Positions 11,087-23,600 of a DNA stretch of 64,000 nucleotides are shown piece after piece (position 1 is the stretch's first letter; each line of letters begins with the position of its first letter). The notes under the pieces are model-generated. The model was not told where the DNA came from. It did not search any database and saw only the letters and a list, made by a program, of their open reading frames with translations. The DNA comes from Phycomyces nitens. Its lineage: Eukaryota; Mucoromycota; Mucoromycetes; Mucorales; Phycomycetaceae. The position numbers and the translations under genes were made by a program. The DNA is taken from assembly GCA_022702545.1 (NCBI GenBank), contig JAHRBC010000003.1, positions 5,332,001-5,396,000 on the forward strand, given 5' to 3'.

Positions 11087-12326
11087 ATGAACAACTTTGA
11101 CATCTCCAAAATCTCTACCAGTAGTCCTATCTATGCATCTATTATGCGTAGTGGTATGGCTAATGTCCAGAACAGTGAACTTACCACTGCATCTACTTCG
11201 GCCACTGTAACAGCAGAAGAGACATCCAATTACCAGGATGATAATGAAATCCGTAGCTTGCTAAACTCGGCAAATATCAAGATAGATTCTCTTGAAAATC
11301 AAAACAAGACAATTGCAAGTGAAGTGGGTGATTGCAAGATGTCAATTTCGCAGCTTGAGAAGGTCATTGATAGACTTGTCACTGGCCAGATCAGCATCAA
11401 GAATATTTTGTCTGGTGGAAATACTCCTGCAAGAACGATTGCAGTGGCCAGTTTGGTACCTCGGGGTGAGGAACCCTATGTTGTTGGAAAGAGATATCCA
11501 AAGATCTCAGTAAGTCTTGACTAGACATAAAATCAATAAGAAGAGTATCTAAAACCAATTTATAGAAATTAATCAATGGCTATATCAAGCACCCGAACTT
11601 CACCAGTGACAACCCTGTCAAGATAATGGAGAATGATGCCAAGCAAGGGTGGTCCTTGACTAGCTACTACAACAGTAGCTATAAAAATGCACTGGCCATA
11701 AGGCTGATCACCTACTTGGGAAAACAAGAGGCAGGAAAGGCGATCCCTTTGAATGATCTTGCCAAAATGGTAAAAAACCATTTTGTCAACCAGGTGCGCC
11801 AGCGCCAGCAAACCCCAGAGGCTGCAGACAGAAAAAGACTTGCATGCAGAAGACGACAGCGAACTGTTACGGTAAGTTTATACTTTAATCAATATAAAAC
11901 TGTTATTTTCTTACACACTTAATATACAGATTCTTTGTCGCCGAATCAAGGCATACAACAAGTACAGAGACCAGATTGATGGAGAGATGGGCAGAAAAAA
12001 TTGCGACCATGCCCTCCAAAAGGAAACCATGTCTGAAGATGAGACTGATGGAGAAGATAAGGTAAAGGCCTTTTGCCCTAGCTGGAGAAGTGACGAGGTA
12101 ATTATTTTAGCATAGTTTTTCATATTAAAATTCTATATCTTTTATTGATACACCTTATTATATTCAATAGCTCCAGACTTTTATAGATCTTGTTGATGAT
12201 TTTGCTTCCCAGTCACTAAAGAAAAAGGGAAGCTCCATTTTGAAACGCATCCAAGTAGTTCGTCAAAAGGATGTACCAAAGGATTTAGCAGTCCCATTGG
12301 CCGCATGGACAATAAATAATGAATAA
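11087..12326 (+). CDS. Element B second gene, copy 1
   Basis: Model join(11087..11509,11566..11871,11930..12097,12171..12326), 350 residues, no stop. Exon 1 has a low-complexity N-terminus and then a coiled-coil-like segment (LENQNKTIASEVGDCKMSI). Exon 2 (306 nt) encodes a basic helical domain. Exon 3 contains an acidic ETMSEDETDGED stretch before a WRSDE ending. C, D and E carry the same four-exon plan with exon 2 of identical length and the WRSDE/WQSDE end of exon 3. Likely a transposition accessory or terminus-binding protein (inference). It differs from the B2 copy by mostly CpG-type transitions. Confidence 0.72.
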
Positions 12327-12781
12327 ACTATCTATTTTATGTTTTATATTTTTTGGCTATCTTTTGCTGCAGATACTTTTGTGAGATAAGGATAGGTAAA
12401 GATATTTATTTTTAAGCATATATTTTTCTAAGAACAGGAGCAACAATCATCTTAACATTTCCTGTCTCAGTTGTATGCTCACCAATGGCAACCGACAGCA
12501 AGATTCGGTGCACTGGCAAGATATTTTGATAATCCCCTCAGGCAAAGGCAAACTCATTCAACTCTATCCCTTCATCACTTCTTGTGTTCAGACCAGATGA
12601 CCTATACCATTTGACATAAGCAAAGGTATGATTGTCAGGTTGAAGAGTCTGGGGATTCACAAGCGAGTTGACAAACAAATACTGAATCTGACCAGTAAAG
12701 GCACTTATACCACGGTCATTGTTCTCTTGGAAGATTGCCTGTATATATGACCCGCGGCAAACTGCACCATTGCTCCCTTTG

Positions 12782-13069
12782 TGTTAGGATTAGTTCCTAA
12801 CAGCCTTCGCGCCACACTCCCAAAATGGATACTAGCTAGAAGACCAAATACATCATAGCTATCTTTAGACTTTCCTTTCTTGTACACCCACCTGCCACAG
12901 TTACCAATCATTATATTTAGACATATCTTTACCCTAGCTAGAAAACATATAAATACCAGTAGAGCTTGATCATAGAAAGATCAAGCAAACAACGTCTTTT
13001 ATTAAATAACTTATCCTTGAACCTCCTGTTTCTGTCTCTTGCCTTGTCTGCTTGGATCAGTTCCTGACA
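12782..13069 (+). mobile_element. Solo LTR, 288 bp, TSD CTTTG
   Basis: Lies in the C-terminal part of the B1 transposase and is absent from B2 near 41358. It starts TGTTAGGATTAGTTCCTAACA-like (palindromic) and ends TTCCTGACA, with CTTTG at 12777-12781 and 13070-13074. A TATAAATA near 12948 and an AT-rich polyadenylation-like ATTAAATAA near 13000 suggest plus orientation. Precise removal with one CTTTG restores the transposase frame. Confidence 0.8.
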
Positions 13070-15931
13070 CTTTGTATATCTGGCCAAGCAAGTTGATCGA
13101 TGGGAACTTCTGGATTATATTGTTGACAAAGACATTGCTGAACAAAACTTGCTGGTAACTGCAAAGAGAATCATTGTCATAGGAGTCTCTGTAGAACTCA
13201 AGAAGATGCTCATACTCTTCTTCTACCATTCGTTCATATTGCCCTAGGGAAAGTGGGAAGGCCGACGAAGGAAGAGGTTCATTGCCTTTGATGTTGACAG
13301 TACTGAACTGCGCGGAATCAAGAAAGACTTTTAGGTCAAACCTAGGAGAAGCAACTTGGAAATATGGGGCGGTGGTGACAGTGGTGGTTGCAGTGGATGC
13401 ATGGACAATTGGAGCAGGAGGAGGAGTAAACTCGACGAGTTCAGAAAGCAATGCAATATACAATGCATTTCCAATTACGGCCATCATTCTACAAGCAATA
13501 TCAACCTTGCAAGAGTCCTCAAGATATTTTTGCATGAACGTGGCCTCAAAGCCGTCTCTCTTGTTTGTTGTGTAGTTCTTTAGTACACCATTGTACCTCT
13601 CAAAGCTGAAAAGCCAATAGCCGTATACTGGCCCAAAGTTGACGATCGTCTCATGAAGATGCAGATGTAGATGCATGTTAGGTGAGATAAAATCTGCACC
13701 ATACAAGTTCTGAAATCCTTGTCCAAATAACTCCAAACAGAAATGGGCTTCGGCTAACTCGTCTTCTGATATGCTGGGCTTGGACAAGTATTGGCAGGCG
13801 TTGACGAAGCACATCCAATTGTCAAGATTGTCCCTTGGCAACCGGTCTTTCAAGAGGACAGGTGAGTATACCAGGCACCAGGACTTCCATTCGTCAGCCT
13901 TCATGAACGGGAAGTCCTTGCCAATCTTCTTCTTGAGGGTGTTCATGTCTGGGGGAAGGACCATATTGTCAGCCTCTTGTTGCATATTGGCCAAGTCTCT
14001 GTTGGTGATCAGACCAGCTGATCTCCACTACTCCATCACTCGCTTCAAGGTTCCCAAGAAGAGGTTATGCATCGGGTCAATGATGGTGCACTCGACTACA
14101 TTAAAGTACTCAAGATTGTAGAGTTCCGACCAGCGGACTCCATTCTCCTTTTCCATCCTCTTTTGGTCTGCCTCACTCAATGCACACTTCCAGGCCAGGG
14201 CATCACGACAATTATCTGCTTCGGTTCGAGGCACCCACTCAGAAAAGACAAAACCAGAATAATCAACACCGCCATTCCCTGGGAGATGGGAGAACTGGCG
14301 ATTGCACTTGTGGCAGGCATTGGTGCTCATGTGGGACGTGAATCCACATGTCTTGCGAGCAGCAGGAATGTTGCAGGCAACAAGGAAAAGAGCAGCACGG
14401 ACAAGAGTACCAGAAGGACAGCACACAGTAGGGATCACCACACCCACATACAAGGATTAGAGCTCGGCAACAAGAGGACGAAGGTAGTGATTGATCTCAC
14501 TGGTCTTGGCTTCCTTTGGGCCAGGCATGAGGCCAACAAGAATGGTGTTCTCCTTCTTGTATCGTTCGTCTTGTGGCAAGTTGTTTATGGACATGTAGAT
14601 TGCCCCACAAGAGTAAGTAACCCCATCAAAAGGTTGAAACCAATCGATGTTTAGAGTCAACATGATTGATTGTTCATGAGCCACGAATTGCTGACCATTG
14701 CTGTCTTCCAGATTGCTCCACTTGGCACCATCATAGACATCAAACATCATGCCTGCAACTTGCTGTCTATGTCTCCAGTGATTGATACTGCTTTTGAATC
14801 CAGGGCAACAGAAGAGAACAGACAAGGCAGAAATCAAGGAGTTGTACATATACACCTTCTTTGGCAGTGCTACGTTTCTCGAAGGCTTGAAGAGATTGGC
14901 GCCACATATACTGCCAGAAAGTCTTCTGAAGTTGCAGCACTGGGGAACACTGTCAAACTCCATGTATGTCTTGTGGCACTCGCCACACACCACGTAGCAC
15001 TGGACACCTTTGCAGACTTGGTTGAACCCTGTCATGGAGGAAAGACCACTCAAACTCAATGGCAGATAGAATGATTTGCCAAAGTGTGCCAAAACCTCAT
15101 TGAAGAACTTGATCAAAATTGCTCCTCCAGAGTTTACAACATATTTTGATATGAAAAAGGTGGCAAAGGCAGCAATGAAAGCATGGGTGTTATCCGCTGG
15201 CATGTTGGAGGATGAGAATTGTTCTATTTGGGTTTTGTATATTAATATATGATATCTATGTTGTTGTGGGTAGAAATAAACTTGGAAAGATACAAAAGAA
15301 TTCGTGAGAACTTGTGTAGGGTGTTTATTCAAAAGAAAAAGGTTATCTTTCTACACAGAACTAACTACTGATATTTATATGTTTTCTGATTTATAATTCA
15401 GTATATGCTTTGGTAATATTTATCACGATGAGTCATCTTCCAGGAGTATTGTCTTTCTGGAAAGATCCAGAGAGACCTATTGATATGATACTTCTCCAGT
15501 CAGATCAGCCAGAGAGCTTTGGTAAAGAAGAGCATTTATGCTATTGGTAATATTTTAATATTCCGACCCAGATACTTGGGTAATGTTTTAGAATTATTAA
15601 TTCATTGTAGTTGTAGTCTCTCAATCAAGTATTCATATAATAAACGAAATATGTAGATGGAATATGATGATGCCATTAGATAAATATGTGTATATCTGTA
15701 TATCCCATATTATGGTGATAACGATAATAATAATAAATAATAATTGTGAGGTTAGTCCGTAGGACTAACCGAACAGGAACAGAGAAGTGCTGTGATCATC
15801 TTATATTTTATTAAGCGAAAAGTAAATTTTGAAACAAATGTTTTAGAATTGAATATATAAGTTGCTATGATTCAAAGTAATGTACTTCGATCATAGGCGA
15901 GCAGGTCAAATTGGGAGGGATAGGGTGGGTG

Positions 15932-16047
15932 ACTTCTCTGTTCCTGTTCGGTTAGTCCTACAGACTAACCTCACAATTGTCCTATCGAAACAAGTTTCTC
16001 TGGACAATTAAGTGAGTCCATCGGACACCGAACAGGAACAGAGAAGT
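15932..16047. repeat. DIRS2 internal complementary region
   Basis: Complement of the plus-side left terminus (to CTCACA) joined to the copy matching the complement of the right terminus (from ATTGTCC). It lies just beyond the recombinase C-terminus, as in DIRS1. Confidence 0.9.
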
Positions 16048-16076
16048 GCTGCTTCAGAGAAGCGCAAAAAGTAAAT

Positions 16077-17063
16077 TCAAAGAAAATGTAATACCGATTC
16101 AGTTATGTTCAATCGAAGAGCTCGAGAATGTCGATAGTGGGTATCAAAAACAGAAGGGTTGGACCAATTTCCCATGAACACTACATCATCTAAAGGAACG
16201 CCGTTCTGGATGGCCAAATCAGATGCCAGTGATCGTATGGATGGGCAAGGGGTGATAGAGGTGGACATCTGTGTGAGGGTTCGGAGCCAGGCAGAAATGG
16301 TGGCGACAGTGACAGAGATTGATGGATTCTTTGCACTGACAAAGAGAGATTCAGTGGGACGGTCAGTGGCAGAAGGGTGATCCCTAAGTGTGGAAAAGGC
16401 CAACACAGGACAAAGGGCGTTGTTGGATTGATGAGGCTGGAGAATTGGAGACTTTATTATTCTTCTGCCATCTCTGGTTTCTTTGGGGGCTGAGATGACT
16501 AGGTGTAGACGTTGTTGACTATCAATGGAGCATTTGTTAAGGACAATGCGGTGTAAGTCAGAGGGACGGAGAAAGGCAGCCATGGCGAGGAGAAAGGCGG
16601 TTTTGCGTGAAAGGGATGACAGTGGAGTAGTAGAGGCCGAGGCGATTTCGGAAAGGAAGTTGAAGGTGGGGGACAAGTCTACCATCGGTCGTGACATAGG
16701 GATTGGAGGTGCGGCCCGCTTGAGAAGCTGGAATAGATCTCAAAGTCGGTCGTCATCTGCTAAGGACGTAGGGTGATGGTGTAGTCTACGGATGGCAGCG
16801 CGGAAGAGTTGAAGAGTGTTAACACCGTAGTGAGAGATTTCAGGCGAAGTAAAGAAGTTGACCATATCTGTGGAAGTAAAGTGCGAGAGGGAAACCTCAT
16901 TGGAAATGGCCCAGAGGATGAATAGACGTTGGCCACGGGCGTAACTGCGGTTGGTGGGTCTATCGTCAGTCAAGGAGTCCGAGAACAGTTGGCGTGAAGC
17001 ATCTGAGAGTTGGGCATTGTCTAATGTGTGCTTGAGACTTGCCACACGGAGAGCTTCCACCTC
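16077..17063 (-). pseudogene. DIRS2 tyrosine recombinase with one TGA
   Basis: The core-binding part (RSYARGQRLFILWA) is separated from the catalytic part by a single in-frame TGA at 16740-16742; the frame continues without shift. The catalytic domain has the first Arg in AAFLRPSDLHRI, and a Tyr in VFDTHYRHS after GNWSN. The expected HxxR box reads CPSIRSL: Arg present, His apparently replaced by Pro. The 5' limit is approximate because the frame overlaps the RT ORF. Nonsense codon plus missing His suggest an inactive enzyme. Confidence 0.75.
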
Positions 17064-18901
17064 GTGTTGTCCAAGGGGTGTGATGTGAGAGGGGACATGG
17101 TCTCTATCGTCTTGGCGGTCAGGAGAAGTGGAGGAGAGAGAGCCATGGACTGGAGGAGAGGGAACCAGATTGCGCTCATCCAGAGAGGAACCACTATGGT
17201 CGCTGTGATCTTCTCTTTCTGAATCTTGTGTAGGCAAGATAAGATCAAGTTCCACAGAGGATTCAGGTATGGGTTCTTGAAGTCGGTCCATGAGAGAGAA
17301 AGAGCATCGGTCGCCATTGAGCCCGGGTCGTTCTTCCATGAGACATAGTTGGGGAGCAGCGCAGTGAGGCGGTCGGCAAAGAGATTGACGTCGTGAGGCC
17401 CCCATGTGCTCTGTATGCCTTGGAAGTACTGAGGACGGATACGCCAAAGGTTCTTCGTGAATATCTGACGTGAGGCCCAGTCTGCTTGGATGTTCTGGTG
17501 TCCAGGGATGTGCTTGGCTTGGAGTGATATATTCCTGGAAATACACATTTCCCAGAGCTCGGTTGCTAGTGTGGACAATGGTAGAGATTGGGTGCCACCC
17601 TGTTTGTTGATGTAGCTCATCGAGGTAGTGTTGTCTGTGTGTACTAGGATCGTTGTGTCTGAGAGGTGAGGAAATGTCTGCAGGGTCAATTGTACGGCTT
17701 TCATTTCCTTCCAGTTGATCGAGTGTGCAGACTCGTTGGTGGTCCAATGTCTGTAGACATGTTGTCCTTGGAAGACACCCCCCCCCCCCCAACCACTGTT
17801 GCTGGCATCGACATGGATCTGAAGCTGTGGGTCTGGAGCAATCAATGCCCGTCCATTCCACTTCGAGAGGTTGTTGAGCCACCACTGGAGTTCTTGATGG
17901 CAAGAGGGAGGTAGGGATGTGGGGAGATCCCAAGAATGAGGAGAACGGACCGCTTGGTTCTTGAACCGGAGAAGGTGTTGCGTGTAAAGATTGGCTGGGA
18001 AGATGGCAATGGTTGCAGCCTTGATTCTCATGGTAAGGCTGTGGACCGTGCGGGGAGTCACCGAGTCTGCGGACAAGAGTGTCTGTATGGATTGTCGAAG
18101 ATCCCGAATCTTCTTTCCGGGAAGACTGGCTGTCATGGTTTCCGTGTCTAAGACATAGCCCAAATGTTCCAGTCGTCGGGTCGGAGTCAGTTGGGATTTC
18201 TTCTGATTGACCAACCATCCCAGTTGTTCCAATTGGTGTAGGACTGCTGTCGTCTGAGTGGTTACCATGTCCTGGGTTTCTCCAAGTAATAGCCAATCGT
18301 CGAGATAAGCTGTCAAACGGATTCCTGAGGAACGGGCCCACTTGAGAATGGTCTTGGTCAGGCGGGAGAACAACCAGGGCACCAGTGAGAGGCCAAAGGG
18401 GGCAGTGCGGAATTGAAAGACTTGATTCTCCCAGGAGAATCAGAGGTACTTGCGTGAGTGCTTGTGTATGAGGATGTGTAAGAACGCATCGGAGAGGTCT
18501 ATCGAGGTCATGTAATCATTGGGGCGGATCAAACGGATGACTTGTTTCATATCTTCCATCTTGAAGTGGGGCGCATCGAGGTACTGGTTGAGGGACTTGA
18601 GGTTGAATACCGGTCAGTGGCCGCCATTGCGCTTGGGGATGACGAACATGTTGCTGTAAAATCCGGGGGACTGGTCTGATACAGGTTCGATAGCTTTCTT
18701 GAATAGTAGGTCGGAAATTTCTTGACGGAGGAGTTGGCGTTGTTCGAGAGTAGAAGGTTTTATATTGAAGGGACTGCACCGGAGAGGAGGGTTTTGACGA
18801 AAATGGATACGGAATCCTTCCTTGATTACGTTGTGAACCCAACGACTGTCAGTAAGGCGTTGCCATGCTTGATGGAATTTTTGTAGTCGACCACCTACTG
18901 G
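17021..18901 (-). pseudogene. DIRS2 RT - RNase H - methyltransferase-like ORF with two TGA codons
   Basis: The frame starts by overlapping the Gag stop (GGRLQKFHQAW resembles DIRS1 GGRLQHFSKAW). RT blocks: NMFVIPKRNGGH then TGA (18614-18616) then PVFNLKSLN; DLSDAFLH; KYL then TGA (18440-18442) then FSW; TAPFGLS; TAYLDDWLL with the catalytic YLDD. RNase H has DASNSGWG and INWKEMKA. The C-terminal part ends in the methylase-like region (VNLFADRLT, NPLWNLI). Both TGAs stand where related elements have Arg, so CGA to TGA change is likely. Confidence 0.85.
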
Positions 18902-19881
18902 TGGTTGCCTTGTCGGAACGGATTGTTGCTTGCTGGGCCGCCACTGGTCTGGTTGCGCTGAGGTTGAAACTGGTTGTTTGTTTGAGGCTTCCGAAAGTGG
19001 TTCTGATGGGATTGGTTCTGGCGAGGGGGGAAGGGCTGGTTGAAGGTTGATACGGGCTGCCCACCAGCGTTTTGTGGTGGGACGTCTCGAAAAAACTGTG
19101 GGGCATTAGCTGGCTGGCCAGAGGAACGGCTAAAACGGGAACGAGAGTGAGACTTGGCCTCTCGGAGGGCTTTATGTGTGGCAGTTTGTTGGGCAATTGT
19201 TTCACGGAATTCATCAGGGGACATAGTGTATTCCGTGGATTGGGAATTCACTGAGAAAGCAGGATTGATAGCTCGAATAGCTAATTCATTGCGTTGTTCG
19301 TTGATTGTACCCTCAACATGTAGTATCATGGCTCTAGCGTCATCCAAGATGGAGAAAATGCGTAGCTTGTGTTCATCCGGAACAACCTGGGAGAGAGAGT
19401 GGGCTAGGACGTCAAAGGGTCGCAGAATGCCCGAGACAGCATATTGGATCTGTCGAAGAGAGGAATCTTCTCTCTGTTGGCTACGGTGAAAAACCTTTGT
19501 AGCTTGTGGTACAGTGGCTGGAGGAGAGTACTTGAGCCCTGAGACAGGTGGATATTTGTCTAGGAGAGCTCGTTTTTCTTCTTCTGTAAACGATTGAGAG
19601 AACAAGGTGTGCTGTAGGGATGGGACCAGACCCATGAGTTCTGGGGAGGGAGTCCATTCATAAGTCTGATGGACAGGCAGATCGTGGAGGAGGATGGATG
19701 CTTGACTATCCATTGGTTCGGTAGAGGGCTCCAGGAGGTCAATTTGGGCCTGTAACTCGGCTCTTTGGGCTTTGGCTTGCTCCATGCGAGAGCGTAGGTT
19801 TTGGAGATCTTGGAAAGACATAATGGATATAGGCTTTTTGTGCGGTAATGATCTGCGAGCGAAAAGATGATCGAAGTACAT
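18895..19881 (-). CDS. DIRS2 Gag-like protein
   Basis: Open frame of 328 residues; the ATG at 19881 lies in the inverted terminal repeat, with a second ATG at 19821 (MSFQDLQNLRSRMEQ) as alternative. An N-terminal coiled-coil-like region (LRSRMEQAKAQRAELQAQ) and a C-terminal tail rich in Q, N, R, G and P (NNQFQPQRNQTSGG) parallel the RNA-binding tail of DIRS1 Gag. No zinc knuckle. It ends at TAG 18895-18897. Intact, although the downstream genes of this element are not. Confidence 0.7.
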   Translation of the reverse strand: MYFDHLFARRSLPHKKPISIMSFQDLQNLRSRMEQAKAQRAELQAQIDLLEPSTEPMDSQASILLHDLPVHQTYEWTPSPELMGLVPSLQHTLFSQSFTEEEKRALLDKYPPVSGLKYSPPATVPQATKVFHRSQQREDSSLRQIQYAVSGILRPFDVLAHSLSQVVPDEHKLRIFSILDDARAMILHVEGTINEQRNELAIRAINPAFSVNSQSTEYTMSPDEFRETIAQQTATHKALREAKSHSRSRFSRSSGQPANAPQFFRDVPPQNAGGQPVSTFNQPFPPRQNQSHQNHFRKPQTNNQFQPQRNQTSGGPASNNPFRQGNHQ

Positions 19882-20699
19882 TACTTTGAATCATAGCAAC
19901 TTATATATTCAATTCTAAAACATTTGTTTCAAAATTTACTTTTCGCTTAATAAAATATAAGATGATCACAGCACTTCTCTGTTCCTGTTCGGTGTCCGAT
20001 GGACTCACTTAATTGTCCAGAGAAACTTGTTTCGATAGGACAATCAATTATGTGTATGATGATCTGTGTATTGGATAATCTCATAAAGGCAGATCCGTTT
20101 GACTGGAATAGCTGAGGATATTATTTTATCCTTCAGTCTTACTCTCAGATTCAGCAGTGATCAATACTCATTTACAACATATGTTTTTCTTGTACTTTTA
20201 CTAACCTTCAAATTCTTCAGCTTCATATTCAGAGCCTTCCATTATATCAAGCTCAATGATATCCTCATCTTCATTTTCAGCTATAAACAAAAATTGGTAA
20301 CAGACACAGGTAAGTTTTCCATTGTTTTTTTTTTTTGGAGCAAAAAAGTAAATATTCAAGTGGCTGCAATTTATTATGCAATTTGAATAAAATTTTATAC
20401 TTACATTCAACATGAGCATCAATATCATGGACCTCGGCATCAATCTCCACTGCAAAAATACCCCCAATTCCCATATGTGTAGTTGATACAGAAGATATGG
20501 GATATAAAGGTCAATTTTCTAGCTCAGGCCCTTTTTTGTGAGTTAAGAGAAAAAATTGTATTTTAGATAGATTTTATTGGTTGTAGAGAATAGTGTAGCA
20601 TGAAAAATAAATATTAAACTCAAATCATATCAAATAAACTATACCTGAATATATCTTCTTTACTGTTAAACCAAAACATTTTAAATTATTTATTAAACA

Positions 20700-23600
20700 A
20701 TGGCTCCTATCCGTAAATCTACCAGAACAAAAGAATGCAGATGTTCTATTTGCAAGAACAAAGAGGGAGGATTTGATTTTCTCACTGTTCAAACATTTAA
20801 GCATCATATGCTTAAAGAAGATGCCAAAAACAGTTTTTTCGGTGGCAGATGTAAGATATATTTTATATTTGAATTTGTAAATTATTTAATTAATAATAAA
20901 TATGTTTTCGAATTAAATAGCAATGGAAATTGTTGATGAAGAAGAGCAATACTTTGAGGCCGTAGACAATGTAGAGGCTATGGATTTTGAGTCTGGTGGT
21001 AAGGATTTCTTAAAATTTTATTGTTTTTTTATTAAACCGATGTTGTTACACTTGGGCAGACTTGGAAAACGATATTGAAGGACATGAGGGGGTACAAGAA
21101 CCCATTAGAAACCTACCTCTTTCTGAATCTGACGCCATTTTTGGTGCAGAGGATGAATGCAGCTCGTTTGGTGACTCTGACTCTGACTCTGATAACGAAA
21201 GTGAAGATGAGATGCTTGATAATGAAGGTTTGTGTAGTACCTGAGATGCAAATACACCCATCTATATAGATTGTATATTAATGAGGTGTTTTGTGTTGAT
21301 ATTTTTCAGAATTCAACTCAGAATTGAGTTTCATTCATGGCTTTGTGGTCAAGGCTCTTGCCCTGTTCATTTCCTTTTACGTTGTCAATGAAGGCGCAAT
21401 TATCTTGATTGCAATCATAAACAAGATCTTGGATTTTTTTGGCAATTCTTTCCGAGTCCCATCAAGTGTCTCTGGTCTCAAAAGCATGGCAGGAATGAAC
21501 ACCTTGACAAAGGGAATCAAAAAATATGTTGCATGTGGTGAATGTCACAGTATTTATGAGAACAATGATGCACCTCTTTTCTGTACCTTTGACAAGTTTG
21601 GAAACAGCGCCTTGTGTGGCCATAGCTTGTTCAAGTCCAGTTCGTCCACAATCCCAAAGAAGTCATATGTGTACCAGTCAATCAAACACTCTCTGCAGAC
21701 TCTCTTTTCTCGGCCCGATTTCGAAACCCAAATCAACTCTTGGAATCGTGGTCCCAAAGTGGAAAAGACAATGTTTGATGTGTATGATGGTGCGATGTGG
21801 AACAGTGTTAAAGATATCAATGGCAACCTCTTTGTTGATGACAGCCGCTCTCTAATGTTAACACTGAATATTGACTGGTTTCAGCCATTTGATGGTGTCT
21901 CATATTCGTGTGGTGCCATTTATTTGGCAGTAAACAATCTTCCTCGCGATGTCAGGTTTAAAAAGGAGAATGTCATCCTCGTTGGATTAATGCCAGGGCC
22001 AAAAGAAGCAAAGACGTCTGAAATCAATAACTATCTCAGACCTCTTGTTGATGAATTGGAAGATCTGTACATTGGTATCAAGGTCAAGACATACCAATGT
22101 CCATCTGGTGTGAGAATCCGCACTGCTCTCTTTGTTGTTGCTTGTGACATCCCCGCTGCAAGAAAAGTATGTGGATTCACATCCCATACCAGTACCAATG
22201 CCTGTCATAAATGCAATCGTCAATTCTCTCGGTTAGCTGGAACGAGCTCTGTTAATTATTCTGGATTTGATTCTTCAAAGTGGCTCCTTCGCACTAGAGA
22301 TGATAATCATAAGGATGCTGAGGTCTGGAGAAATGCAGCCACTCAAGCTGAGAGGCAGCGCCTTGAAGTTGCCAGTGGTGTTTGCTGGTCCGAACTGCAT
22401 CGTCTCCAGTACTTTGACGTTGTCCGCTGCACGATTATTGATCCAATGCACAATCTTTTCTTAGGCACTGCCAAGAGAATGATGGAGAGATGGGTTGCAG
22501 ATGGTCTAATTGACAGTAGGAAACTCGTTGCCATGCAGAAGATGGTGGAGAAAATGGAGTTGCCAGCTGACTATACGGCACTAAAGACAAAGATTGGGAA
22601 GGGGTTCCCATTCATGAAGGCTGACGAGTGGAAGTCGTGGTGCTTGGTGTACTCTCCCGTGGTGTTGAAGAACGTGCTGCCACTGCCAATGTTCAAAAAC
22701 TGGATGTTTTTTGTCAATGCTTGCCGTTGTCTGACAAAGCCAAGTATCTCTGAGGACGATATTGAAGACGCACATAACAATCTAGAGCAGTTTGGTAAAG
22801 GTTGTGAGCAACTGTATGAGCCTGACCTCCTCTCTCCCAACATGCATTTACATCTTCACCTTCGTGAAACCATCCTGGACTTTGGGCCAGTTTACAGCTA
22901 CTGGCTTTTCGGTTTCGAGAGGTACAACAGTATCCTCAAGAATATCAATACCAACAGGAAAAGTGGATTTGAGGCCACATATATGAGAAGCTTTGTTGAG
23001 GACACAAGAAAGGGAGATTTTGTTCGCGGTTTCCTAAGCACACCAAGTGGACAATATTTCTTAGATGTATTTAGCAAGTTGACTATCAGTCCACGCATTG
23101 CCACCACCCCAATTCCGTACTTTGACATATCTGCCTTCTCATTGCCTGACTTCCTTGAATTAGCAGAGAACCCACTGATGACAATCCATGGTAATGAGCC
23201 TTTGCCGCCCTCAACTCTGCCATTGAAAAAGAAACCAATGAGCATGATGCCTAGACTTGAATATGATTGTCTAGTAGAATACTACCAGGTCATTCACGAT
23301 GACAAAAATATCAAAAGCTGCAATGACAACATGACTTCCTCTGCTTTTGTCAATGACTGGATCGAAATGCTCAAGTCCATCAGTATCCTTGGCCAGACAT
23401 TCAAAGGAAGGAGTGGTAGAAGTCGGCATGGGTCATACATCCAGGCATTGTTTGTTGAGGAAAAGACAGAGGCAGTGTACGCGTATGTTGGAGAGATTCA
23501 GTATCTATTTGTTCACACATTTAGTCCTGCTGTTTCTTCTTCACATCGTGGAAATGCCTACAACAGTCAACACACCTTTGCTTTTGTAAACTGGTTCAAG

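Larger units (their letters stand above)
15745..20044 (-). mobile_element. DIRS-type retrotransposon DIRS2 (degenerate), inside the LTR
   Basis: Inverted terminal repeats at about 15769-15893 and 19868-19991; internal complementary region at 15932-16047 joining the complements of both ends. An AAT is shared by both flanks and the circle junction, with no target duplication. Genes on the minus strand are Gag (19881-18895), RT/RNase H/methylase-like (ending 17021) and tyrosine recombinase (ending 16077). At least three TGA codons interrupt RT and recombinase. Sequence is well diverged from DIRS1. Confidence 0.9.
15262..20179. mobile_element. LTR of about 615 bp (solo), TSD TATGT, split by DIRS2
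   Basis: Starts TGTTGTGGGTAGAAATAAAC and ends CATTTACAACA, with TATGT at 15257-15261 and 20180-20184. In B2 the site (49013 region) is uninterrupted. Without DIRS2 the insert is about 483 + 135 bp. It has no coding content of its own, so a solo LTR fits best. It sits in the last intron of the B transposase gene. Its family is different from the 669 and 12782 LTRs. Confidence 0.65.
6..20447. mobile_element. tnp2/CACTA-type DNA transposon B, copy 1 (right end missing)
   Basis: The copy begins with CACTGCAAAAAGTATAC at position 6 and is collinear with B2 (38109-50116), starting CACTGGAAAAAGTATAC there. Order inside is third unit (minus), second gene (plus), transposase (minus). Five insertions absent from B2 interrupt it: solo LTR 669-1048, DIRS1 1708-5901, element A 5904-10876, solo LTR 12782-13069, and LTR 15262-20179 with DIRS2 inside. 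It stops inside transposase exon 2 at 20447, where element C starts, so the right terminal repeat and target-site duplication are missing. The strand is given as undefined because genes lie on both strands. Confidence 0.9.
12412..20447 (-). pseudogene. Element B transposase, copy 1 (multiply broken)
   Basis: Exon 4 runs 15223 to 12412 but contains a solo LTR (12782-13069), a TAG at 14028-14030 and a TAA at 14457-14459 (CAA in B2). Its last intron holds the LTR+DIRS2 insertion (15262-20179). Exon 3 is 20206-20280; exon 2 (20405-20447) is cut off by element C and exon 1 is missing. Recognisable tnp2 motifs are NIDWFQPFDG (first Asp), CTIIDPMHNLFLG (second Asp), a zinc-type CHKCNRQF and FERYNG. 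It cannot make transposase. Confidence 0.9.

Noticed and set aside
12782..13069. Interpretation of the B1-specific 288-bp insert as an intron or a MITE
   Set aside because: TG...CA ends, 5-bp duplication, TATA box and AT-rich polyadenylation-like signal fit a solo LTR better; no usable splice sites at its borders.
14067..14654. 195-codon plus-strand frame opposite the B1 transposase (repeated at 47830-48417)
   Set aside because: Antisense shadow of the conserved transposase exon 4; similarity between copies is explained by the transposase.
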